This document shows positions 1 through 8,017 of a stretch of DNA of 31,130 nucleotides, piece by piece. Numbering within the stretch: the stretch's first letter is position 1; every line of letters starts with the position of its first letter. Below the pieces are notes generated by a model, which saw only the letters and a list, made by a program, of their open reading frames with translations, ran no database searches and was not told where the DNA came from. The DNA is taken from assembly GCA_019323655.1 (NCBI GenBank), contig JAHWGX010000101.1:1-31130 (forward strand). Direction: 5' to 3'. Both the position numbers and the translations under genes were made by a program. This DNA comes from Candidatus Woesearchaeota archaeon. GTDB lineage: Archaea; Nanobdellota; Nanobdellia; Woesearchaeales; GW2011-AR4.

Positions 1-22
1 ATATTTAGTGGTTTTTGACGCT

Positions 23-121
23 CAAAATTCCACTTAATTTGGTTGATTTTTGAGCACACAAAATTCCATGCTGTGTTTTAGCTATGCTTAAACCACTTAT
101 CCTAAGATAAGTGGAATTTTG
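23..121. repeat. Three copies of a CAAAATTCCA core, two direct and one inverted
   Basis: CAAAATTCCACTTA at 23-36 is matched perfectly in inverted orientation by TAAGTGGAATTTTG at 108-121. A third, shorter copy (CAAAATTCCA) lies at 59-68 in direct orientation, 36 bases after the first. The bases before the two direct copies are also alike (tttttgacgctc and tttttgagcaca), so the direct repeat is roughly 20 bases with mismatches. The role is unknown. The copies are too short and too irregular to be called CRISPR. Confidence 0.55.
93..114. repeat. Perfect 9-bp stem hairpin with a four-base loop
   Basis: CCACTTATC (93-101), loop CTAA (102-105) and GATAAGTGG (106-114) form a perfect hairpin. The right arm runs into the inverted copy of the CAAAATTCCA repeat, so the hairpin and the repeat overlap. 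It could be an RNA stem, a protein-binding palindrome or the end of a small mobile remnant; nothing in the window decides between these. Confidence 0.5.
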
Positions 122-140
122 TTGTTTGAATATAATTCCT

Positions 141-213
141 TCCAATTATTTTTTAGTCCAATTATTTTACTTAAACTGACCTATTCTTGATTCTTGCCTT
201 ACGGCAATAGAAT
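141..213. repeat. 12-bp tandem repeat followed by a bulged hairpin
   Basis: TCCAATTATTTT occurs at 141-152 and again at 157-168, a 16-base period. It is followed by a hairpin, TTGCC (194-198), loop TTAC, GGCAA (203-207). The stem extends through a two-base bulge by pairing ATTC (190-193) with GAAT (210-213). No function is apparent. A small structured RNA or a regulatory element is possible but unsupported. Confidence 0.4.
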
Positions 214-415
214 GGCTAAACTTTGTTAGCGCAATAATGGTATCAATGGATTATTTATAAAGGTTTTGCATTTTTATATTTTGAAAAATTTAAAGTTGGC
301 TCAACACAACTTTTTTATATCTGCAAACTATTCTCATAATAAGCACTTAAATTATTGTTATATATTTACAATATGGAAAATAATATTTAAAATAAATTTA
401 AAATAATTACGAAAA

Positions 416-3001
416 ATGCCAACTTACATTGAAGAACCTTACAAAGCAGAGCAGATAAACCAGATACTTAACCCTGTAGTCAGGAACTGGTTTTTTAAGA
501 AGTTCGAGGAGTACTCCCTGCCCCAGCTGTATGGAGTTATGGAGATACACAGCAGGAATAATATTTTGATTTCAGCGCCTACTGGAGCAACAAAGACCCT
601 TACAGGATTTCTTTCAATATTAAATGAGCTGATTGATTCAGGCGAAAAGGGGATTTTGCAGGACAGGATTTACTGCGTCTACATCTCACCGCTCAGGGCA
701 TTGTCAGAAGACATCCGTGTAAACTTAATAAAGCCATTGGAGGAAATGGAAGCTGCTGCAGGAAAAAAATTCGGCATCAGGGTGGCAGTAAGGACAGGCG
801 ACACAGATGTTTCTGAAAAAGCAAAGATGCTGAAGAATCCTCCGCATATCCTTATTACAACCCCGGAAAGCCTGGCAATAGTTTTGTCTTCAGTGAAATT
901 TGTTGATCACCTTAAAGATGTCCAGTGGTGCATTGTGGATGAGGTTCATGCACTTGCAGAAAATAAAAGAGGCACGCATTTGTCATTAAGCCTAGAGAGG
1001 CTGCAAAAATTAAGCCCTGCAATGGCAAGGATAGGGTTAAGCGCAACTATAGCGCCTTTGGAAGAAATTGCAAAATACCTTGCCGGCTATGATGAAGGCA
1101 GGGAAAGGGAGTGCAAGGTTGTTGACGTGCAGTTCATTAAAAAACTGGACTTGAAAGTCTTAAGCCCTGTTCCGGACCTTATCGACTCAGAGCATGGGAG
1201 CATGCACCATGCCATGTATGAATTAATCCATAATTTAATTCAGAAACATAAGACAACATTGATTTTTACAAACACACGGTCAGCGACAGAAAGGGTAGTT
1301 CACAATTTAAAGGAAAAATTTCCAAAGGATTATGTGGAAAATATCGGAGCGCACCATGGCAGCTTAAGCAAATCCCACAGGCATAGCCTGGAAAACAAGT
1401 TAAGGGAAGGCAAAATCAAGGCAGTTGTATGCAGCACTTCTCTGGAATTGGGCATAGATATTGGCTATATTGATTTGGTTGTATGCTTGTCGTCTCCAAA
1501 ATCAGTTGCGAGGGCACTGCAAAGAATCGGAAGATCGGGGCACAGGCTGCACGATACAACCAAGGGAAGGATTATCGTTTTGGACAGGGATGATTTGGTT
1601 GAATGCGCTGTTTTGCTGAAGAGCGCAATTGAAAAAAAGATGGACAGGATTCATATCCCTGCTAATGCTTTGGATGTATTGGCGCAGCAGATTTACGGGA
1701 TCGCGATACAGGAAAAAATACACATCAACGATTTGTTCAGCCTGATAAAGAATTCTTACTGCTACAGAAATTTGTCAAAAAAGGATTTCATGGAGGTAAT
1801 TGAATACCTGGCAGGAAAATACATTTCCTTGGAGGACAGGCATATATATGCTAAGATATGGCATGATGAAGAGACAGGCTATATAGGAAGAAGGGGCAGA
1901 CTGGCGAGGGTTCTTTACATGACGAATATAGGCACGATTCCTGACGAGACATCTGTCAAAGTCAAGGTTGGAGAGCACGTTGTAGGAACTATTGAAGAGG
2001 CATTTTTGGAAAGGCTGAAGCCGGGGGACATATTTGTCCTGGGAGGCAATGTGTATCAGTTCAAGTTCAGCAGGGGCATGACAGCGCAGGTAAGCGCATC
2101 TGCAAGCAGGCCTCCTAATGTCCCGTCATGGTTTTCGGAAATGCTGCCGTTAAGCTTTGACTTAGCAATTGAAATAGGAAAGTTCAGAAAGCTTCTTAAT
2201 GAAAAATTCTGCAGCGGGAAGAGCAAAAAGGAAATAATTGATTTCATAAACAGCTATGTTTATGTTGACCAGAATGCAGCCGAGTCCATTTATAACTATT
2301 TCTCCGAGCAGTTTAATTATGCCGAGATACCGAGCAACAGCAGGATAATTGTTGAGCATTACACAAATGAGCAGGGAATTAAGCATGCCATATTCCACTC
2401 GCTGTACGGCAGAAGGGTTAATGACTGCCTGAGCAGGGCAGTTGCATTTGCAATTTCCAGGACACAGCACAGGGATGCTGAAATCGGCATAAATGACAAT
2501 GGCTTTTACATAGCATGTGACAAGCCGGTTAATGCAATGCATGCTTTTAAGCTCATCAAATCAAAGGATTTCAGGAAAATCATGGAAATGGCTGTAGACA
2601 AAACAGAAGTGTTGAAGAGGAGGTTCAGGCACTGTGCAATGCGGGCATTGATGATTTTAAGGACATACAAGGGGCATACAAAACATGTTGGAAGGCAGCA
2701 GGTTTCGTCGCAGATCCTGATAAACGCAGTAAAAAGAATAAGCCCTGACTTTTCCATACTTAAGGAGGCAAGGAGAGAGGTTTTGGAGGATTTGATGGAC
2801 ATAGAGAATGCAAAGAAAGTGATAGAGGGCATTGAAAAGGAAAATATTAAGATAAAGGAAATAAACACCACAATTCCAAGCCCCTTTGCTTTTAATTTAA
2901 TTGCACAGGGCATAACTGATATACTTAAAATTGAGGAGAGGGTTGAGTTTTTAAGGAGAATGCACAAGTATGTTTTGGCCAAGATTAGCATTAAAAAATA
3001 A
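416..3001 (+). CDS. lhr: Lhr-family superfamily 2 DEVH-box helicase
   Basis: This is an 861-residue ATP-dependent 3'-5' DNA/RNA helicase of the Lhr type, a family linked to repair and RNA processing in archaea. Visible motifs in order are: motif I APTGATKT (54-61, with an unusual A-T where SGK is commoner), DEVH (175-178), SAT (209-211), the STSLELGIDIG motif V (about 340-350) and motif VI QRIGRSGHR (369-377). The remaining roughly 480 residues fit the winged-helix and Lhr-core region, and the length matches archaeal Lhr proteins. A TATA-like box at about 383-393 is placed for a nearly leaderless start at the ATG. It is followed after 20 bases by a membrane-protein gene. The family call is firm; the cellular substrate is not visible. 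Confidence 0.93.
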   Translation: MPTYIEEPYKAEQINQILNPVVRNWFFKKFEEYSLPQLYGVMEIHSRNNILISAPTGATKTLTGFLSILNELIDSGEKGILQDRIYCVYISPLRALSEDIRVNLIKPLEEMEAAAGKKFGIRVAVRTGDTDVSEKAKMLKNPPHILITTPESLAIVLSSVKFVDHLKDVQWCIVDEVHALAENKRGTHLSLSLERLQKLSPAMARIGLSATIAPLEEIAKYLAGYDEGRERECKVVDVQFIKKLDLKVLSPVPDLIDSEHGSMHHAMYELIHNLIQKHKTTLIFTNTRSATERVVHNLKEKFPKDYVENIGAHHGSLSKSHRHSLENKLREGKIKAVVCSTSLELGIDIGYIDLVVCLSSPKSVARALQRIGRSGHRLHDTTKGRIIVLDRDDLVECAVLLKSAIEKKMDRIHIPANALDVLAQQIYGIAIQEKIHINDLFSLIKNSYCYRNLSKKDFMEVIEYLAGKYISLEDRHIYAKIWHDEETGYIGRRGRLARVLYMTNIGTIPDETSVKVKVGEHVVGTIEEAFLERLKPGDIFVLGGNVYQFKFSRGMTAQVSASASRPPNVPSWFSEMLPLSFDLAIEIGKFRKLLNEKFCSGKSKKEIIDFINSYVYVDQNAAESIYNYFSEQFNYAEIPSNSRIIVEHYTNEQGIKHAIFHSLYGRRVNDCLSRAVAFAISRTQHRDAEIGINDNGFYIACDKPVNAMHAFKLIKSKDFRKIMEMAVDKTEVLKRRFRHCAMRALMILRTYKGHTKHVGRQQVSSQILINAVKRISPDFSILKEARREVLEDLMDIENAKKVIEGIEKENIKIKEINTTIPSPFAFNLIAQGITDILKIEERVEFLRRMHKYVLAKISIKK

Positions 3002-3021
3002 TTTAGATTAGCCTGATCAAA

Positions 3022-3603
3022 ATGAAAAAGAAAAATAAACGGCCAAAAACCAAGAAACCTTATTCAGGCACAAAGAATATTTTAACAGTAATCGCTTTAG
3101 CAATTTTTCTGATTCTTTTAATAAAATACGCCCTTTTAAGATCCAAATGGGTTTTAGATGTCTCAGCCTCGATTATCCTGCTGTTATTCTTTTTCAAATT
3201 CTATGACCGGCTTCACCAGGATTCTGTAAGCTATTTTTGCCTGATTTTCATGATGGCTTTGCATGACCTTTCATTGTACAGCGAGACCTTATTTGGATTA
3301 AAATTTGAAAATTATATGCATTTCATTGGCGGCTTTACAATAGCAATAATCACAGACAGGTTTTTTAAGGAGAAGCTTGGCAAGGCAAAGCGCTTTATAA
3401 CGCTCCTTATTTTTGCTTTGGGCGTTGGAGCTATTGTTGAGATTACAGAATGGCTGGGCTTTAAGATTTTAGGCGCAGGAGAAGGCTTATTTTATTTCGG
3501 GGCAGGGGACATTGACGCATGGCACAACACTATCATTGACTTGATTTTTAATGCCTTTGGCGCGGCGATAATGGGCACTTCCGCGCTCAGCAGGAAAAAA
3601 TGA
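3022..3603 (+). CDS. DUF2238/YjdF-like polytopic membrane protein
   Basis: A 193-residue protein with a lysine-rich N-terminus (1-18) and about five to six hydrophobic segments. Conserved-looking polar patches sit near membrane edges: HFIGGF (about 100-105), EITEWLG (about 145-151), GAGEGLFYFGAGDID and then WHNTIIDLIFNAFGA. The combination of a His-containing GG motif, E-x2-EW and a D-x3-W-x-(N/D)T-x2-DL pattern resembles the DUF2238 (YjdF-like) family, whose function is unknown. Its last codon overlaps the start of coaE (ATGA-type overlap at 3600-3603), so the two are probably translated together. The family link is from memory of the pattern; the membrane nature is secure. Confidence 0.6.
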   Translation: MKKKNKRPKTKKPYSGTKNILTVIALAIFLILLIKYALLRSKWVLDVSASIILLLFFFKFYDRLHQDSVSYFCLIFMMALHDLSLYSETLFGLKFENYMHFIGGFTIAIITDRFFKEKLGKAKRFITLLIFALGVGAIVEITEWLGFKILGAGEGLFYFGAGDIDAWHNTIIDLIFNAFGAAIMGTSALSRKK

Positions 3604-4211
3604 TAATCGGAGTTACAGGAAGCTTTGGATCCGGAAAAACAACTGTTGCCAACATGTTTAAGAAGTATGGATTTAGAGTGATCAATGCTGATAGGTTATA
3701 CCAAGGGATTTATAAAAAAAACAGGGCATTGAAAAACAAAATAAAAAAGGAATTTGGAACATTAGGCAGGAGCAAAATTAAAAAAATAGTTTTCAACGAT
3801 TGCAGTAAATTAAGAAAATTAAACGAGATTGCCCATCCAATAATCATTCAGGAAATCAAAAACCAAATAAAAAATATTAAAAAACAAAATGCAGAAAAAA
3901 TAATTAATAAAAAACTTAAAAATAAAACAAATGGCTTAAGGATTGTGATTGACGCCCCATTGCTTATTGAGGCAAAGGCAATGAAACTTGTCAACAAAAT
4001 TGTAGTTGTAAAGTGCGGCAAAAAAGAACAGGTTAAAAGGATATTAAAAAAGAAAAAATATTCAAAAAAAGAGATTGGGCAGATAATGAAATCCCAGATT
4101 CCCCTGAAAGAAAAAATAAAATATGCTGATTTTGTTGTTGACAACAGCAGGACAATAGAAGGCACTGAGAGGCAGGTTAAAAAAATAGCTTGTTTTCTGC
4201 AAAAACCTTAA
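3600..4211 (+). CDS. coaE: Dephospho-CoA kinase, bacterial CoaE type
   Basis: A 203-residue P-loop kinase predicted to phosphorylate the 3'-OH of dephospho-CoA, the last step of CoA synthesis. The Walker A motif GSFGSGKTT is at 7-15. NADR with Asp31 follows, then a lid or CoA-binding region with AHPII and a VIDAPLLIEA strand (about 118-127), as in CoaE. An unusual lysine/asparagine-rich segment (about 85-113) makes the middle of the protein highly basic. The ATG overlaps the stop of the upstream membrane protein, and coaD follows 25 bases after its stop. Many archaea instead use an unrelated GTP-dependent enzyme (DUF359 family), so a bacterial-type CoaE is notable. Confidence 0.9.
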   Translation: MIIGVTGSFGSGKTTVANMFKKYGFRVINADRLYQGIYKKNRALKNKIKKEFGTLGRSKIKKIVFNDCSKLRKLNEIAHPIIIQEIKNQIKNIKKQNAEKIINKKLKNKTNGLRIVIDAPLLIEAKAMKLVNKIVVVKCGKKEQVKRILKKKKYSKKEIGQIMKSQIPLKEKIKYADFVVDNSRTIEGTERQVKKIACFLQKP

Positions 4212-4236
4212 AAACAAGCAGATATTGCTATGCACT

Positions 4237-4719
4237 ATGAGAACCGCAGTTTACCCCGGAAGCTTTGATCCTGTGACAAACGGGCATATCGATGTGATTA
4301 AAAGAGCCCTTAACATGTTTGACCGGGTAATAGTTGCTGTTGGCGACAACCCCGGGAAAAAGCCTGCCTTTACCACAAAAGAAAGAATAGAGATGCTCAA
4401 GGAATGCACTTCCGGGATGGAAAATATTGAGATTGGCTCGTTTTCGGGATTGCTGCTTGACTATGTAAAAAGCAAGGGCTCAAAAATAGTAATCAGGGGG
4501 CTGAGGGCTGTTTCTGACTTTGATTTTGAGTTCCAGAGAGCGCTGATGAACAGGGTTGTAGACGATGAAATTGAGACAATTTTTATCATGACCAAGGAGG
4601 ATTATGTCTATCTGAACTCGAGCATTGTCAAGGAAATGGCAATGTTCGGGGGAAAAGTAAGCGGCTTAGTGCCGAAAATAGTTGAAGAAAAGCTAAAAGA
4701 AAAGTTTGCCAAAAAGTAG
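4237..4719 (+). CDS. coaD: Pantetheine-phosphate adenylyltransferase, bacterial CoaD type
   Basis: A 160-residue nucleotidyltransferase predicted to join ATP and 4'-phosphopantetheine into dephospho-CoA, the step before CoaE. The N-terminus MRTAVYPGSFDPVTNGH carries the T/H-x-G-H signature with His17. IVIRGLRAVSDFDFEFQ (about 87-103) and YLNSSIVKEM near the C-terminus match the bacterial enzyme family, and the length is typical. The reading frame could open at TTG 4225, but the ATG at 4237 gives the family N-terminus and was chosen. Archaea usually carry the distinct eukaryote-like PPAT, so this CoaD together with CoaE suggests a bacterial-type CoA branch. Confidence 0.95.
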   Translation: MRTAVYPGSFDPVTNGHIDVIKRALNMFDRVIVAVGDNPGKKPAFTTKERIEMLKECTSGMENIEIGSFSGLLLDYVKSKGSKIVIRGLRAVSDFDFEFQRALMNRVVDDEIETIFIMTKEDYVYLNSSIVKEMAMFGGKVSGLVPKIVEEKLKEKFAKK

Positions 4720-4731
4720 GGGCATGCTTTT

Positions 4732-4769
4732 GTGCATCATGCACCTGTGCATAACACTCTTTTTTATTT
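4732..4769 (+). terminator. Palindrome and T-run after coaD, probable terminator
   Basis: GTGCAT-C-ATGCAC (4732-4744) is followed by a pyrimidine/T-rich run (about 4758-4769) between the convergent coaD and DUF5752-like genes. Archaeal termination is mainly directed by T-runs on the coding strand, so the T-run fits an end of the plus-strand transcript. The palindrome may be incidental. Confidence 0.4.
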
Positions 4770-4811
4770 CCTGTTGTTCCTGCTTTGCTGATATGATGGC
4801 TTGTTGCCTTC

Positions 4812-5108
4812 TTAAGCTGCAGCTTTTTTAAGGTACTGCAGCCTTTGCCTTATCTTGGCTACAGCATCTTTTTTGGATTTTGTCCTTAACAGGTCGTCTG
4901 CAAGCTTTTTGTCTCCCAGTATGTCCCTGATCCAGTTGCTGAAGTCATTCTTTTCCTTGTTTACATGGTGTTTGTAAGTCTCTTTTTTTGCCTTTGACAG
5001 AGCCTTGTAAAGTTCGCCAAGATTTTTCAGAACTTGCCCGTCATTCATCCAAAAGCATTGTTCAGGATTTGCATCTGCTAAAATCCTTATTGCCTCATCT
5101 TTTTCCAT
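4812..5108 (-). CDS. Small DUF5752-like protein, copy 1
   Basis: A 98-residue protein related to its neighbour at 5124-5501. The shared core is F(W/F)-x2-DG near residue 20, a run of alternating Leu/Ala helices, and the strongly conserved ETYKHHVNKEKNDFSNWIRDILGDKKLADDL (about 43-71). No signal peptide, membrane segment or metal motif is seen. The ATG at 5106-5108 has a clear ribosome site, AGAGGTGG, at 5113-5120. It is the last gene of a minus-strand unit that begins with the glucan genes. The DUF5752 assignment is from memory of the NDFSNW(I/V)RD pattern. The function is unknown; proximity suggests a link to glucan metabolism. Confidence 0.75.
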   Translation of the reverse strand: MEKDEAIRILADANPEQCFWMNDGQVLKNLGELYKALSKAKKETYKHHVNKEKNDFSNWIRDILGDKKLADDLLRTKSKKDAVAKIRQRLQYLKKAAA

Positions 5109-5123
5109 ATTACCACCTCTTTT

Positions 5124-5501
5124 TTATAGGGCCTCTTTTAATAGCCTTTTTGCAATTAACAGCTGCGCTTCAGTTTTAGTGCCTGCTGTTTTTAAACTTT
5201 CCGCTAATTGCTCATCCTCAAAGATGTCTTTAACCCAATTGCTGAAGTCGTTCCTGTTCTCGTTTGCATGAAACCTGTACGTGTCTTCATGCATTGCCTC
5301 TAATGCATCCAAAAGCTGGGTTAAGCTGCTTATTTTAGTTCCGTCGGCAACAAAGAAGCTATGCTGCTCCGGAGTTGTGCTTAACAGCTTTTTTACACTG
5401 CTTACTTCAATTGCTTCAGCACTTTCTTTGGTGCTTGCCTTAATCGCTTTAGCTTTATTGGGCTTTTTTGATTTTACTTGCTTTTTTTGTTTTTTTGGCA
5501 T
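5124..5501 (-). CDS. Small DUF5752-like protein, copy 2, with a basic N-terminal tail
   Basis: A 125-residue paralogue of the following gene. The first ~35 residues are lysine-rich and low-complexity (MPKKQKKQVKSKKPNKAKA...), probably disordered and perhaps nucleic-acid or polyanion binding. The core then repeats the family pattern: SFFVADG, Leu/Ala-rich helices and ETYRFHANENRNDFSNWVKDIFEDEQLAESL-like spacing. A GTG at 5510 is possible, but it lies inside the ribosome site GAGGTG (5508-5513). The ATG at 5501, 6 bases downstream of that site, was therefore chosen. The ribosome site overlaps the TGA stop of the amylase gene (5512-5514), indicating translational coupling. Confidence 0.72.
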   Translation of the reverse strand: MPKKQKKQVKSKKPNKAKAIKASTKESAEAIEVSSVKKLLSTTPEQHSFFVADGTKISSLTQLLDALEAMHEDTYRFHANENRNDFSNWVKDIFEDEQLAESLKTAGTKTEAQLLIAKRLLKEAL

Positions 5502-5511
5502 AAGCCCCACC

Positions 5512-6732
5512 TCAGGTTTGTTTTATTTCAGTTAATTGGCTGGCATCATTTTTTGCATTTAACCTTATCTTCAGGTCATTTATTATGTTCATGAATGCTA
5601 TAAAAGACTCGTAGGGGCTGTCATAGGGATTAAAGTACTTATGCACGTCTCCGTCATTAAACCACTTGGTGCACATGTAATAAAAATGGTCGCTTGTCTG
5701 AAGCTTTCTCCAGCTTTCCAGCAGTGCATTGTCTTTTGAATTTTTAACAGGCATTTCCATCAGGTACAGCTCCTTGATTGCTTCCTGCTGCATTTTGTTT
5801 CCGAGCCAGGCGCTTAAGTCCCTTTCCACATCAGCCCAACTGATGATGTTGTGTATATCCAGCTCTGCAACAGGCTCGTACCTTTGCACTGCCTCATTCA
5901 GCATTAAAAAGCTGTTGTCAGGGTGCTTCAGAATTTCAGACGGGAGGTGCCTTAAAAACTCGAAAATGCCCTTGTCCTCCCATTGGTGCTCTCCAAACGT
6001 TTCATAGTCCATAAACAGGTTGACAACATTGCCGTTGCCGTTTATCGAATCAACCCATCGGGCAAATTTAGGCGCTGTCAATGGAAATCCTTCCCATGAC
6101 CTTTCTGAAAATCTGAACGCTATGTCATCGCTCAGCCTGTAATTTTTAAGCAGAAGCCTCATATCATTTGTTGTTTTAGATTTATAAATAAAATTAGGGC
6201 TTCTCCACCCCAGTATGTGGTCGGCACCTTCGGCTAAAATTGCCTTGTAGCCCAATTTCTCTATGTAGTTTGCAAGCTCGTTATTGTATATAAGTTCGGT
6301 GTTCCTGAAAATTTTCGGGGCAAAATTAAACAGCCGTTTTACCATTCTGTTGTGCATTTTTACCTGCTCCCGGAATTCCTCCTTGGAGTACAAAAAGGAA
6401 AGCGAATGATAATAGGTTTCATCCAAAAATTCAACGCATCCTGTTCTGGAAAGCTCCCTGAAGCTGTCCAGAACTTCAGGGGAATAAGCCTGAAACTGCT
6501 CAATGGCCATTCCGGTAATGCTGTAGCTCACCCTGAATTTCCCGTCAGTTTGGCTTATCAAATCCAAAATTGTCTTGTTGGCCGGCAAATAGCATTTTTT
6601 TGCAACCTTCTGCATTGTTTCCATGTTTTTTTTCTCGTCAAAGTAATTGCTGTTGACGCCTATGTCAAAAACCCTGTACCTTCCAAGCCTGAAAGGCTGA
6701 TGAACCTGAAAGCAAAAACATACGCTTACCAT
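5512..6732 (-). CDS. GH57 family alpha-amylase-like glucan hydrolase
   Basis: A 406-residue member of glycoside hydrolase family 57, retaining enzymes acting on alpha-glucans. Motif 1 is HQPFR (11-15). The GCVEFLDETYYHS stretch (98-110) fits motif 2. FRNTELIYNN (142-151) carries the expected nucleophile Glu146. FMDYETFGEH (240-249) carries the expected acid/base Asp242. No signal peptide is seen, so it should act in the cytoplasm. It is shorter than the 600-plus-residue Pyrococcus amylases and nearer to the methanogen type. Family 57 also includes branching enzymes and 4-alpha-glucanotransferases, so exact activity is open. It lies 44 bases after the GT4 gene and is coupled to the DUF5752-like genes; a GAGGAT ribosome site precedes the ATG. 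Confidence 0.9.
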   Translation of the reverse strand: MVSVCFCFQVHQPFRLGRYRVFDIGVNSNYFDEKKNMETMQKVAKKCYLPANKTILDLISQTDGKFRVSYSITGMAIEQFQAYSPEVLDSFRELSRTGCVEFLDETYYHSLSFLYSKEEFREQVKMHNRMVKRLFNFAPKIFRNTELIYNNELANYIEKLGYKAILAEGADHILGWRSPNFIYKSKTTNDMRLLLKNYRLSDDIAFRFSERSWEGFPLTAPKFARWVDSINGNGNVVNLFMDYETFGEHQWEDKGIFEFLRHLPSEILKHPDNSFLMLNEAVQRYEPVAELDIHNIISWADVERDLSAWLGNKMQQEAIKELYLMEMPVKNSKDNALLESWRKLQTSDHFYYMCTKWFNDGDVHKYFNPYDSPYESFIAFMNIINDLKIRLNAKNDASQLTEIKQT

Positions 6733-6776
6733 TTATCCTCTTTTACACCTTTTTTTAATTTTATTTGAATTTTATT

Positions 6777-7973
6777 TTATGCAATGCCCATTATTGCCTT
6801 GTTGTACACGTCAATACAGCTCTGCGCCGGCGCATCCCAATTCATTCTTTTTACCTCATGAAAGCCATTCTCGCTCAGGCTCTTTCTCAGCGTGTTGTAC
6901 CTTAACACTGAAATTATTTTGTTGCTTATCTCTTCAACATCCCAAAAATCCACCGACAGGCAATGCCTTATTACTTCCGAAACGCCGCTGTTTTTGGATA
7001 TAATTGCAGGAACCTTGCTGCTCATCGCTTCCAGGGGCGTTATTCCAAAAGGCTCTGAAACAGAAGGCATTACATAAACATCAGCCATCCTGTAAGCCCT
7101 CTCCAAATCCATTCCCTGCAAAAAGCCCGCAAACAGAACCTTATCCGCAATGCCCATTTCAGCGACCTTTTCAATTAGGCAACGCTCCATATCCCCGCTG
7201 CCTGCAATGATAAACTTTACGTTTTTTTCGTATTCCAGCACTTTCTTTGCAGCATATATAAAATAATCCGGGCCTTTTTGCAGAGTGATTCTGCCGAGGA
7301 ATAAAACAACTCTTCCGTTTTTTTTGATTCCAAAATCCTCATTTTTGATGTTCTGCTCAAATTCAACTGCATTGTGCACCACATTAATTTTTTCAGGATT
7401 TATGCCGTAATGCGCTGTAATCTTGTTTTTTGTATAGCCGCTTACCGCAATGATGGAGTCAGCAAAATGCATTCCTTCTTTCTCAATTTTATAGACGCAT
7501 TCATTGACGCCATTGCCGCCTGTCCTGTCGAACTCTGTTGCATGCACATGCAAAACCAGTGGCTTTTTCTTTATCATTTTTGCATTAATTCCTGCCTTGA
7601 ATGTCATCCAGTCATGGCAGTGTATAACATCAAAGTCTTCCTCCATCGCAATTTTTTTTGCAGCCTCAGCATACCTTTCAATCTCGTGGAACAGCGTTTC
7701 ACCGTAAATTTTCGCATTTGCCCTCTTTCTTGCTTTTGAGTAGGATGCTGATGTCATATACGGAGTTAAAATTGAGCCTATTTTTCTTATCTTGGTGTTT
7801 CCGGCTGAAATTATTTTTGCAAATTCTGATTTAATGTCGTCAGGGTAATCAGGCAGGACCAGCGTGACATCTACATTCTTCCTGCTCAAGCCTTTTGTAA
7901 GCCCATAGCATGCCGTACCCAGACCGCCTCCGCTGATTGGAGGGAACTCCCAGCCAAACATTAATACCTTCAT
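6777..7973 (-). CDS. GT4-type glycosyltransferase, glycogen-synthase-like
   Basis: A 398-residue GT-B glycosyltransferase. The N-terminus MKVLMFGWEFPPISGGGLG has the glycine-rich loop typical of starch/glycogen synthase-like enzymes. HCHDW lies near 110-125, FLGRITLQKGPD opens the C-terminal sugar-nucleotide domain, and the EPFGITPLE motif gives the paired glutamates Glu307 and Glu315. No membrane segment is seen. A GAGGT ribosome site stands just before the ATG. It is 44 bases after the regulator gene and 44 bases before the GH57 gene, so alpha-glucan synthesis or priming is the likely role. The donor sugar cannot be read from sequence, and other GT4 activities remain possible. Confidence 0.85.
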   Translation of the reverse strand: MKVLMFGWEFPPISGGGLGTACYGLTKGLSRKNVDVTLVLPDYPDDIKSEFAKIISAGNTKIRKIGSILTPYMTSASYSKARKRANAKIYGETLFHEIERYAEAAKKIAMEEDFDVIHCHDWMTFKAGINAKMIKKKPLVLHVHATEFDRTGGNGVNECVYKIEKEGMHFADSIIAVSGYTKNKITAHYGINPEKINVVHNAVEFEQNIKNEDFGIKKNGRVVLFLGRITLQKGPDYFIYAAKKVLEYEKNVKFIIAGSGDMERCLIEKVAEMGIADKVLFAGFLQGMDLERAYRMADVYVMPSVSEPFGITPLEAMSSKVPAIISKNSGVSEVIRHCLSVDFWDVEEISNKIISVLRYNTLRKSLSENGFHEVKRMNWDAPAQSCIDVYNKAIMGIA

Positions 7974-8017
7974 CTAACCTCTTTTTTTATTTATAAGACA
8001 GTAAGTTCGGTTTTCTT

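Larger units (their letters stand above)
1..415. other. AT-rich non-coding region upstream of the Lhr-type helicase
   Basis: No open reading frame of useful length is seen here. The stretch holds a small family of short repeats and hairpins in its first 215 bases (listed separately). A further TATA-like run (ttatttataaa, about 251-261) has no obvious gene after it. The last 35 bases are very AT-rich, with a TATA-like tatttaaaata at about 383-393 before the ATG at 416. No tRNA-like cloverleaf or rRNA segment was recognised. Whatever lies to the left of the window is not visible. Confidence 0.6.

Noticed and set aside
13..68. Possible CRISPR repeats in the first 70 bases
   Set aside because: The direct copies are only about 20 bases with mismatches and start 36 bases apart, leaving almost no spacer. 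A third copy is inverted. No cas gene is present in the window.
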